From positions 19,266,001 to 19,330,000 of the forward strand of contig NC_092568.1 of the NCBI RefSeq assembly GCF_037975245.1: a DNA stretch of 64,000 nucleotides, written 5' to 3'. A program made the position numbers and the translations under genes. This document shows, one piece after another, positions 28,201 to 40,200 of the stretch; position 1 is the first letter of the stretch; every line of letters starts with the position of its first letter. This stretch comes from Apostichopus japonicus. Its lineage: Eukaryota > Echinodermata > Holothuroidea > Aspidochirotida > Stichopodidae. The notes under the pieces are model-generated. The model made no database searches. It was given only the letters and a program-made list of their open reading frames with translations, and had not been told where the DNA came from.

Positions 28201-31200
28201 TTGACTTTTCATAATCATGGACGTTAAATTTGTATGTAAGAGACTGACTTCAGTCAGCTTGCAGCTTGGTTAAGCCAGTGAGGCTTCTTCTCATGTTCCT
28301 ACTTGCAGGATGATCCTAAATACGTTCTTAAATACATACATATAATTGTAGGAGTCACATAAACAGTAGCATTGTAGCTTTGTTTAAGATTCTGATGAAG
28401 CAAACTATCCATTCAGTACTCAGTCTCATTTTTTGTAGCAGGGCAGCATTGTTTAAGATTCCGTACTCACTCAGCAGAGTGAGATTCTGTACCTTCAGTA
28501 CTCATTTTTAGAGAGTACTGTGGTCAAGTGGTGAAGGCAGTGGACTGGTGATCTAAGGCTTGCAGGTTTGAGTCCTGGCCGGATCATTCAGTTGTTTCCT
28601 TGGGCAAGGCACTTTTTTGTCAGTGCAGCTTCCCATCCAGAAGATACTTGTCTCTATGCTTGACAGGTTTTCGTTGACCGGAGTAATATTGTTAGGCGCC
28701 TCAGGCATCATTATCTTTCAATAGGTCTACGCCTTTTCTTTCCCCTATATTATGATTAATATTTTTTAGCATGGAAAGAACCTCCATTAAACCTCCCTAC
28801 AGGGTACAGCTTAGCATCATCAGGACATTCCTTTTCTTCAGAGTTTTCTGATTGCAACTGGTTGATAACTGAAGGAGTCATCAACGGTACTGTGGTATTG
28901 AATCAGTACTGCGAGTGCGGCTGTCCTGCAAGCACTAACAAGGTCACCAAGCAGGCCGCTGTCCTTGACTTCTTTAGCAGCAGATACACAGGGTTGGGCT
29001 CTCTGGAGCCCTCCGGCGCCCAGGTACAGGGCTTTTGACTACCATCCTCTCAGACAACACGACGGTGGTAACATACTGTAGCTACGTCAACAGACATGGT
29101 GGCACCAGGTCAGAGAGATATTGCCGTCTGGCAAGGGAGACCCTCACCACAGCTACAGAATCTAGCATGGCCCTACAAGTCTCTCAGATAGCCAGAAAGG
29201 AGAATGTGATGGCCGATGCTCTGCCCAGGGGACAGCTCCACCCTGACGAGTGGACCCTTTTGCAACGAACATGAAGTAGGTTTTTCCACATGTTCAGCAG
29301 ACCTCTGATAGACCTGATTGCGACACAGGGCAACAATGGGCTGCTCATCTTTGTTCAGGCGGCCCACCCGCAGGCCTTCCACATAACGCCAGGTCCCTGT
29401 CGCGAAACGGACCGGAAGCTTACATCTTCCCCCTCTTGGCATGGTCAGCCATCATAGTGGCCCCGCTGACCCCGGTTCGGGCAAAAGTTATCCAGCTCCT
29501 AGCGGACGAGCCAGCGATCCTGCCGGACAAACCACAGTCGGTTGTCCCATAGACGGGGCGCTGGCTCACCCGGACAGCAAGGGCCTACAATTAGGTGCCT
29601 GGAAATTGTCTGGTGTTTCCTTAGACAGAAAGGACTTTGGCCGCCAGAGTGAGAACAACCTTGGTACTTACGTTTTCTGCCTACGGAGATTCGGAGTATG
29701 CCGAACGAGACAGACTCTGCCTACCATGGCCTTTCTAACCTTGATCGCCGACTCCTTACCCACTGTTCCAAGAAGGGAGGCAGGGTTTAGACGATCAAAA
29801 ACTTTCGTTCGGCTGTTGCCGCCTTCCATCAGGGGCTTCCCCTACGGCTCCACGCCAGGCAGCAACGGCTCGCCTTGACTAAGGTGCCTTCAGTCCTACG
29901 GTTTGTGGGGTGCTGATAGTTCTCGACCCCTCCTTCTTCGCTAGAACCAGGTTTGGGCTCTCCTACCGGGAGACATCATCATCCCAGAGATCAAGACCTT
30001 CTCTTTGATCCCCGAGGACAGACTACAGTATGGTTTCCCATTAGGGCACTGAAGTGGTACCTCAACAGAACACAAGATCTCTTGGGTACTTCGACATCTC
30101 TGTTCTTCCTCCTTCGAGTGCCCCACTCAGCAGCCTGGGAGGATACCTTGTCCCGCTGTTTGGTGGAAGCCGTCCGCCCTCTGGCTACAGGTCCAGGCAG
30201 ATCCACGGCTCACAACAGCAGGGGTTTCACTGCTTCTACAGCCCTGTTCGCAGGTTTTCCAATAGTGGACATCTGCAAGACGACGGCGTGGAAGACTCCA
30301 ATCGCTTTGTCGCCTGCTACTTATCGGACATATCACAGGCCGATTTGGCTTTGGTCGCTCGATGTTACGAGCTCCGGGGGTCCCACCCCTCGGGCCTCCC
30401 ACCATCGGACAGTGCCACTCGGTGCATAGGTTGTGGGGAGACAGGTAAGTGGGGAACGAAGTAAATATTATAAAACTTACTGGTTTATATATTTACGAGT
30501 GACCCACTTACCTGTCTCCATTTCCCGCCACCCTCCCCCGAGGGAGGTGGGACGCAGCCGGACGGGGGAGCGGTCGTTCGACCTGACTCATGACTCCTCG
30601 CGTTTCGTCGATAGACATCGCCACCCCCTGGGTCGCCTGCGGCTACTTGTCTATCGGTGGGTGTTGTTTCCTTAGTTCGGTTACCAGGTTACTCTTTACC
30701 ATCTAAGGTAGTATGGGCCTCGTCCCCTTGTTCAATTAGGCCTCTGTTAGTGTAGGGGGAGGCACGGGGTGACGGAGGGCGGACCCCCACCCCGACTGTT
30801 CAGGGTGGGCTCCACCCTCCGCCTGGAGGCGTCAGCAGTCTTTGTTAGCGTTAGATTTTTCCTTCTCGGCGAGCTCGGCGGGTGGCAGGGTTTACCCGCC
30901 ACCCTCCCCGAGGTCGCGTCAGGGGCCACTTTGTGGGAAAGTGGTCTCAAAATGAAGGAAGGCCATTTGGGCCAGTGAGGGTGTACAGTGTTAAAAGCTT
31001 ACCAGGGCATTCTAGACACGGTAGAATGCGGTGCATAGGTTGTGGGGAGACAGGTAAGTGGGTCACTCGTAAATATATAAACCAGTAAGTTTTATAATGT
31101 ACATGATGTACAGTACTTCAAGATTAAGCACTTACCTGTCTCCATTCTACAAATGCACTCAAATCGATGAAATGAATACAGTAGAAATAGAGAAAGGTTT

Positions 31201-34200
31201 GCTGCATGTATCATCATGTTTAAATACCCAAACCCCTAAGTTCTGGGGGGGGGGGAAGAGGGGGGAATGATTGGAGATATGTACAGAACAGAACATAAAT
31301 ACTGTAGACTTGAAAATATTGGTGGGATTGCCATTTAAATGTGTTCGTGGAATTTTCCTTTGATGCTGCTAATTATGTTTAAATTCCATACTTTCTTTTT
31401 TATAACAATGTAAAGTAAAATTGCATTGTAAAAGGCACATTATTTCATTGTAAAATGATATCCATGTACACTCCAAATCATTTTACATTTATATGTCTAG
31501 TACTACAGACAGGTATTGTAATTTTGTTTGTACTGTGTCGTGTTGTACTAATCGCTGATACAGGACACGCACATGCTCATACTACTAACACACTCTTATA
31601 CCAGCATGCGTAGGTTAATTTTTAGATTAGATAATGCCACATCCTCCTTGTAGTACACACATTGCTGTACTGAAGGTTGATAACTTCCTATATGCCTGGG
31701 ATCTGTTGTGATAATCTGTCATTAACCAAGGATACGATTCCATGTATTTATTCCTCTTCGCAAACTTAATAGTTGTGAACTCTTGTTTGCTCTAGATTTA
31801 ATCAGTACAAAGAAGGAAGTAGTTTCTTTCCGGTGTTAAATAGAAAAATCTCACTCAAAAATTCCCAAATTTGCCACATAAAGGTTATTAAAGTCACGCA
31901 TACATGTAGAACACTAATACATTCATGTATAATTGTAGTACAGTATATTTGGTGTTTTATGATTATATACTTAATACCCATATAACATGATCATCATGAG
32001 AATTGTATGCAAAATGCAGATAGTATATAGACAACATTGCCCAAACACTATAACTTTTTGAGTTTTCTCATTGTACATGACATGTTATTTCTTAGTATTT
32101 GCCATTAATTGCAAACAGTTGCATAAATTTACATGATATAGTACATATAGGTAACATAAATGTATATGCGAACAAGTTTCTTGCAATTGGTGAGGCAAGA
32201 CATGTTTGTTTCTGTAAATCATCATTGGTAATTCAGAGGGATCGACTCTAACTCCACAATATAACATTGAGGATTAAGGTTTAACCTTGAACTTTCTTTG
32301 TCAATAATGTTAATAAGTATTATTTATGTCATGTTGAGCCATTATTGCAAGTTTGTAGTTCTTTTGACCTTCCTACTATAGACATGTTGTCTTATCATTC
32401 AAAGTACTAGTTATGCTAGTTTATACTCTAGCTCAGTTGGGTTAAATTGAAATTTTGAGACAATTATGATGGGATGGTGGAGTGATTGGTAATCTGGAAA
32501 ACTATATGAATATTATCATAGGTCAATTGAGGACTGTATAAAGAACAATCATGTCCTAAAGTTTAGATATAAATTGAGGTATTATCGGTGCGTTAAATTT
32601 ATTGCGCATGCAAAATCGTCATTCTTGGTTTTGATTGGTTGATAAACTCACAGTTGGAGCTGACCTGAATTGCCTGAACTGTGTACCAAGGTTTACTGTC
32701 GATCTGTCTAGATTGAGTGGTACTATATATATCCAATAAGGTGGAATAGAAATTAATGTACTAATAAAGTCGCTAATTATAGAACATGCAAATCTAACGA
32801 CACTAACGATGTAGAAGTTAATTATAAGTCACAGAAACAAGACCTTCCTGTAAATTGTATAATATTTTGTTGACACACACACAGCATGTCGTTACTAAAC
32901 ATTTACATCCATCTAGTTATGGTTGCACTTTGGTTCACTATTTGTTTTCTGTCCATTCTCACTTTCTCTTCCTTTGGTTTACTATTTGTTTTACGTCCCT
33001 TCTCACTTTCTCTTCCTCTAGTTCACTATTTGTTTTTCACCCGTTCTCACTTTCTCTAGTTCACTATTTGTTTTCCGTCCCTTCTCACTTTCTCTTCCTC
33101 TGGTTTACTATTTGTTTTACGTCCCTTCTCACTTTCTCTTCCTCTAGTTCACTATTTGTTTTTCGTCCCTTCTCACTTTCTCTAGTTCACTATTTGTTCT
33201 CTGTCCCATCTCACCCTCTCTCTTCCTCTGGTCTTTTCAGATAGCATACCCTTGTCACCATCTCAGACATCCTCCAGCATTGCCAGACAGAAACCGATTC
33301 GGAAAGTCGTCAAACCTCAGGGACTGAAACCTGCCAAACAGAAATTAGGTCGTAAGAAATCTACCAACGGATGGCGAGGCGTTGGAGATCCCGTTGCTAA
33401 ACCGATCGTGTATTTGGTAAGATTGATGAGTTTGCTATTAACAGGAGCCAAGACATGTAGAAATTTGTACTCGAAATCCAGTCCCGCTGCCACAATATTA
33501 ACATTCTTAAGTGTCCGATTTTTAAAAAAAATTTCGATCAAACAAGAGTTTTATAGCATTCAGTCATTTTTAATTTGTTATAAAACTGCCTTTGGTGTTA
33601 ATTATTGACATCCATGTTGCAATTCATAATAAGATAATAGTTTTCATCGGGATCATGTCTGTATATGTGAGTAATTGCTTGTGCGGAACTCTTCGGCATT
33701 AAATTGATTTTAATTGCTACGGTAAGGATAAAGATACAAGAGTGGCTAAATTTGTGGGTAAAAATCAATGTAATGTGCGGTAATAGGGTTGAATCTTTAT
33801 GCCATAAGTTGTGAATATGATATTAGATATGTGGTAATCCATACAATTACAGAAATGGGTCTACCTGAAGTACTTTTTACAACATTGATTCGTTTGTGGC
33901 TCTCTATTCTATTACGTCTATTTGACTTGGGGTAGGACATTTTGAACTTGCTAAATTAAAAGTATATGTTTCATAATAAAAAATTTATTGAAAAGATAAA
34001 TTATTTCATTGGAAAGAGGAAGCAATTCCACATTATGGTTGATTCAAACTTTGTACAGTTCAACATATGAAAACCCCCCAAAATGGACTGTAAGAACAGT
34101 TTCAGAAGGAAATCAATTTCTTTCTCAAACTTCCCCTGTTTCATGATGCAGCATCCACTCAACTTGAGGAATATAGATTACCAATTGAAAGGGAAGAGGC

Positions 34201-37200
34201 GTGTTAACATATTCCAAGAACCGCCACCCAAAGATCTCAAATGACGTTCAGAATGCTCGAAATATCTCACTTCACATAAATGTCCTGATAAGACCTGTGA
34301 ACATTGACCAAATTTTGATTTTATCACGCTGAAGCTGAAAAGACTGAGAGCATTTCCATATTATTGATAAACATTTCAAACCTCACTATACCGATCCAAT
34401 CTGCTGTGCGTTAAAACTGAAAGTTCAAATATTTGACGCTCTCAGACCATTTATAGATATAAATGCCAAAATGATTATCCATGTAAAGCCAGGGTATATG
34501 GGAACTTATTTGAAAGGTTTTGCCTTGCATCCTTCTGTCACAGGCATATAAACTTTAACATTGTTATTCCCTGTGATTTGTTGAACTTTGATGTTCACAA
34601 AGGGGCTAGAAATTTTACAATTTTAAATCACTTACCAAAAAATATGCAAATATTTAAAGAAAAGTCTACTGGCTAGCTCTCACCGGTATTTTCCTCTTTT
34701 CACATCAATAACAGGACATGTTTATGAGAGCAGCCTAGTAATATTTGCTGACAATGAGCCAAAAAAATTAAGTCATATTATGTTACTCTAACTGAAGGTA
34801 CAGGAAATATGTACAGGATACTTGACTCATGATTCTTTACTGACTCAGCATAGGTTTTTGTTCTTAATGTCTCCCGACAAACAGTGAAAATCCATTGGTA
34901 TTTATAGCTAGTAAATAGCCATAAATTTCAAGGCTTGCACAAACCAGAAATATCTGCTTCTTTCGGGCTGGTTGTTTTAAGAACTCTCTGCTTCTTTGGA
35001 AGATACATATAGGGCTAGATTCTGAGTTAAGGTTCAAACAAAATGTGTTACAATTAAAAAGGTCTTTGGTATCCTATAGCAACAGGTTGTAGTCAATTCC
35101 CTGCACTGTGAAAACATACCCAAGCAACAACGGATTGTAATTTGAATATCTTAACAGATGTGCCTTGTGGGTAATAGTAAGAACATGGCAAGCAACACCT
35201 TCACAAGTCGATTTTCAGAGTCATTCCTTGGTGAATATGATGGAACATAGATTTTATGTATTATAATAGTTTCAGTTGTTGTGTAAGCATGGCACCATTA
35301 GGGTATGGAAAGTTCCTACAAAAGCAAATATTTACCGTATCAATACTTATGATACATCAAAGTGGCACAAAACACTGTGAAATTGTACACCTGTACAATG
35401 CACTGCGGAAGGTTGGACAAGAAGTGTAGTCAGGTATAAAAAAAAAAACAATTTTGATAAAAGAACTCTATTTGGGTTACAGTAAACCTTTTAATAAACT
35501 TCACCATTTGCATCTAATATTTTGTGATGGGAGACTGGATTAATTATTTGCCGATGTTTTGAATACATAGATAGAAAGCTTGGTCAGAATGTTCTCAAGT
35601 TGTTGTCCGATTTAAGATTATGGTGTGACCGATCAGGAGAAGTTGGAGAAATTCTCTTATATTAAAGGCAATAAAAAATACCTGTGTCTTGCATTGTTTA
35701 CCCATGGAACATACAAGATCACTGCACACTTTGCAAAGTTATCGTATTTAAGTCATTCCAGTTTGACCCGAGCAGAGATTTGTTAGCATTTTTTAGGAAA
35801 ATATATTACAAAATTACAAAGAGAGAAGAAAAACCTGTTAGCTAAACTGCTTATCAACTGCATCAGGCCAGTGTAGGTAAATATGTAACAGTTAAGAGGG
35901 GCCCGACGTTTTAAAGCTAGCAGGATCTTCTTCGAAGGCTTTTAACTGAAATGAAAACGAACTATCGTAAGAAAGAACACTTTAGAAGACACAGATGGAC
36001 AGAGCAATGAATAGAGCAAAATATTCAACACAACAAAGATGATAGAGAAGATGAGAGGATTCAGTCCTTTGAAGATAAACTCTTGAGGGATTACATTTTA
36101 ACAAAATTAGTAACAACTTGTGTGGTTGTACTGAGTTTAATTCATGATGTCAAATTGCTTAATAAAAAATGCAGGTGGACAAATAAATCCAACATAATTT
36201 TGTACTGTAAAATTGGGGGGAAACGGTCAAGTGTATGTATGTCTTTTTCTTTGCCTATAAACTGATTGATTTGAATGACTCTTGGCACCTTTGACGTAGA
36301 CGCTTGAAGTGTCGTTGTGAAATGTTACCTGAGCTGGCATGTATTTAAATAAAGCACTTTCACTGCGCATTGCGTATCTGATATTCAAGTCAGTTGCTCT
36401 GTTCTTCTTAGGCATTAACATTTTGATGCCGATCTTTTCATCATATTATAAGCATTCGAACTTTACTTGTTTTTGGCATATCAAGCATTTTGATTTTTGT
36501 CTTCTGTGCATTAGAGTGGTTTGATTTTGGTTTGCTTTGATTTTAATCCCCTTTACTGTTGACCTCTGTTATTTTTTATCTCTTTGATACAAGATAATGA
36601 TTTTTTTATTTTAGTCTTCTGGGCAATTAAGTGATTTTATTTTGATTTCTTTGATTGTAATCCCTTAACTGTTGACCTTCATGATTTCTGATCTCTTTGA
36701 TACTGATTTCTTTGAGTTTGGTCTTCTGGACATTTAAGCAGTTTGATTTGAATTACCTTTTATGTTTAAATCTCTTAAACTGTTGAACTCTGTCTCTGTA
36801 ATTTCTGATTTCTTTGATTTTGGTTTTCTGGGCATTTAAGAAGCTTGATTTTGGCTTCTTTGATTGTGATCCATTAATGATTGATTTTTTTATTTGAAAA
36901 AGCTTTATTTCAACCATCGTCGCTTAACATAATAAGTATGAATATTTATAAAAAAATGTGGGATAAAGTGTACCTTTAAGCAGCTTGAAACTAAAGAAAT
37001 GATGAATGTAAATGATATATTGTTGACCTCTCTGATTTTTGATCTACATGTGTTGTTATATCTAGTTTCTCTGATTTTTTATTTCTGATTTCTCAGAACG
37101 AGGCAGAGCGAGAGCTCCGTTACTGCTACGAATCCATCAAGAGGAAAGAGGACGTCATCAAAGTCAGAGACTGCGTGCTGCTTCGATCCGGTACCCGGAA

Positions 37201-40200
37201 GAAGGACATTCCATTCGTGGCTAAGATCTCTGCTATCTTTGAGGATCCCGATACAGGTGATAATTTGTTCTATGTCGGTTCAAAGGCCCATCGAGAGATC
37301 CATTTTGATCTTTTCTCTACTGGAAATAATCAACAAAATATAACAGAATGGTTTTTTGATAAATTTGGCTGCTATTGCGTGGCCCACAGCAGTTTTGGGA
37401 AATGTATGGTGACAAGATGTGAGTAAATAACAGGTGAAATTGTTAAAAGGTGTTGACGTGCAGGCGCGTAGCCAGGAATTTGCCAAGGGAGGGGCGAAAC
37501 TGTAGATTCGGCATTGCAAACTATCTAGCGTAGCGCCACCATGGTTGGCGCGAAGGGCACAAGAAAATTTTGGCTGTAAATGCCTCCCAGATCGCCGTAA
37601 ATGGCACTTCCCATGCCTTGTAAGTTGCATCTTAGCATTTTCTCTTTTGAAAATGCTAGCGATATCATAAAAACCTTTAAAAATTTTGTAAAAAATATGC
37701 TCAAGGGGGGGCGGCTGCCCCCTTCGCCCCCCCCCCCTGGCTACGCGCCTGTTGACGTGTACCCTTCACATGCACCCACCCCACAAGGAATTTGTTCCAT
37801 GGTGCCCTGTGAAATGTGTTCCATAGAATACCATTGTATATGATGCCAACTCTTTCCCTTCTGTTGAGTCCTTAAAATTTTGGGAAGTTTTGACCTAAGT
37901 TACATATCCCCAAACTGCCATTGCACTCTTTATCAACATGCAGTAGGGTATTGTTCCTACCTCATTAAAATAGGGCTCTCTGAGTATATTAGTGGCCATA
38001 GTGATTAACCCAAAGCATATTATAATGAGGCTAATTATTCTTAGCATGCTGAGGATGAGTTTGGTATGTGTGTGCTCAGACTACTTGATAACATACTGTA
38101 CTCCCAGAGTTACACTTTAGAACAGTTCGTAAAATATAATTGCAGGAAAAAGCATATTATTAGGCTGTATGTAGTATTATGTGTGTAACTACACTTAAGA
38201 ACAGTTCGTAAATATAAACAGAATAAACAGAAGTGTCAACACTGTAGATCATACAGCAGCGTTACAAGTAGCACAGGTAATATTGTTCGAATACCCAAAC
38301 AATTTACATTCAGGTTTACAACATAAAACTGCTTGCATGTTTTTCCTCGGAGGTAACGCTGCATGGCATCATTCATTTAGTATAAAATAAATATGTGACC
38401 TCACACATGTGACACAAAACCTAGCTGTTTGGGAGGTTAAAAGGTCTGAGAAATAGTTAATCGTGTACGATGCAGACATATAGTTAATGTGGCAGACAGC
38501 GTATCTGCTGTACAGGTAGTTGTTTCATCACATCGACATCTTTAAAACACTGTCAGTGACCAGTTGGATTAGTGGTCACACAATATGATCAAACTAAACA
38601 GCTTACAAACGATTAACTATTTACTTCGGGTCTGGTCGTATTGGGCGCGCAGTGTTAAGAGGTTACCAGTCCACTAGCATTAGACGCGGTTAAGTGAGTG
38701 TGCTGAGGTTGCGAGGAGACAGGTAATCTTGTCACTCGTCAATATCCAGACCTGCTAAGTTTGGGAATTTAACGTAGGTCGTCATAATCCAGCAGTACCT
38801 GCACGTACGGCTGTAATTAAGAAAGGCTTCTTGGTTTCTTTGTCATTTTCACATTTTCATTACTTCACAATCCCAGCAGATCTTAGTAATATATTCCCAA
38901 TAATTCAGTGACACCCCTCGACATCATCTCTCAATCGTTTGAAGGGATCTAACCAGATTCAGATATATGGAATACATTTTTCAGTTGTAACTTCTCAGTA
39001 CATTCATTTTCAGAACAGTTGCTTTGATTATAAAACCCATGTTTCCCTAAGCTAGTATAATCAACTGTTCTTTCTGTCGCACTAAGTTGAAGATATGTAC
39101 CGGGTCGTTTCTCCTGCGTTATTAATCAAGCGGTTGCGTCTAGTATGATATTCACAAACATTGATGCTGCAAGGAAAACGTAGCAAACACTCAAGTCAGT
39201 CCTCTCCTCCTGTCAAAACTGATGGACTCGTCTGTACCAGTGATCGGCGGATGATTTATCAGCGGAAAGAGAGGAGTGCGACAGTTTTGGTGTCGACACC
39301 TAAAGGAAATGTATTTCCCAGTAAAAAAGGGAGTTGTTAATTTTGTAACAGTTTGTGTGGACTGTAGAAAAGATGTGACACACTTCATCTCCTGTATTCC
39401 GTAACATATTATACTACATAAATAAATAATGTTCCTGACAAATATTCGTCTAGCAGGATAGTCCCGGGGTAAATTTATGATTTAAGCCGGTCTGTAGAGG
39501 AACATATTCAAAGCATTCTCTTCAATTCTTAAATACCATTTCTGAGATATAATATTGATAGATAAAGTTACCAAAATCTGTGCAAAATGTGAATGAAAAA
39601 GCCAACAGACCAGTTTCACACTGTCTGCAAGAATTTTTCTTTTTTTAATTTTTTTTTCATGTTTCACTCTATTGTTTTGATCTTGAATTTGGGAGGATTC
39701 CCATCTTTTTTGGTCTGAAGTGGATGTGAATTAAACAATATATGTATCAATGAATTTGGCATATTTCATGTTGATGCATTCCTATTTGAATGAAGAAAGT
39801 TGGATGCAAAGATTAAAGAAAAAAACAACAAAAGCCATCTACAGTATGACATTTAGCCCAGCTTGCTTCAAGTTCACATTTGATACAAAAGTTCTAATTT
39901 TGTAGAAATGGCATGTAGGAATTTGGTGCACAAATTTTAAACAGGATACCTAGAAAGATGTTGGTCTTTCATTCAGTCACAGATCTTATCTTTCTTAAAA
40001 CTTTTTGAAAATGTTGAAAATATTCAATTGTTCTTGAAGTGGGGTAGAGACGGTTTCTCTACTCTATAGTTACTTGAATATTCAGACATATTCAGACATA
40101 TATAATCATATACATATATTATATATATAGATATATATATATATATATATATGTTGAGACTACTGTAGTGGAACACTAGTAGTTTAACACAGTGAGCGAT

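Larger units (their letters stand above)
26990..28880 (+). other. Foreign segment in place of the reverse transcriptase
   Basis: Where a DIRS reverse transcriptase should lie, between Gag and RNase H, there is about 1.9 kb of unrelated non-coding DNA. It holds the NF-I-like palindrome cluster (27243-27330), an AATAAA at about 27452, an ACGTTATCATAACA-rich block with direct and inverted repeats (27750-27960), and two tRNA-derived SINEs. No reverse transcriptase motif such as YxDD is visible in any frame. It could be a replacement by other elements or a captured promoter segment. Confidence 0.6.
24226..31098 (+). mobile_element. DIRS-like tyrosine-recombinase retrotransposon, defective but with intact ends
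   Basis: A 6,873-bp insertion in BAHD1 intron 1. The two ends are inverted repeats: from CACTTACCTGTCTCCCC at 24241 about 110 bases match the reverse complement of 30950-31063 with one or two changes. Near the right end (30420-30519) lies an internal region exactly complementary to the joined outer ends: 47 bases match the left end and 53 match the right. This arrangement defines DIRS retrotransposons. I set the outer borders where that match stops. Inside, on the + strand, are a repetitive leader, a Gag-like basic region, an RNase H remnant, the DIRS connector and a tyrosine recombinase remnant. The reverse transcriptase is missing and frames are broken, so it is non-autonomous. DIRS elements insert by recombination and usually leave no target duplication; none is seen here. 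Confidence 0.9.

Noticed and set aside
32934-33240. CRISPR-like array
   Set aside because: Units are contiguous tandem repeats without unique spacers, in an animal intron.
32855-33244. 129-residue frame with internal repeats
   Set aside because: It is the translation of the pyrimidine minisatellite and ends at the exon 2 acceptor in another frame; not a protein.
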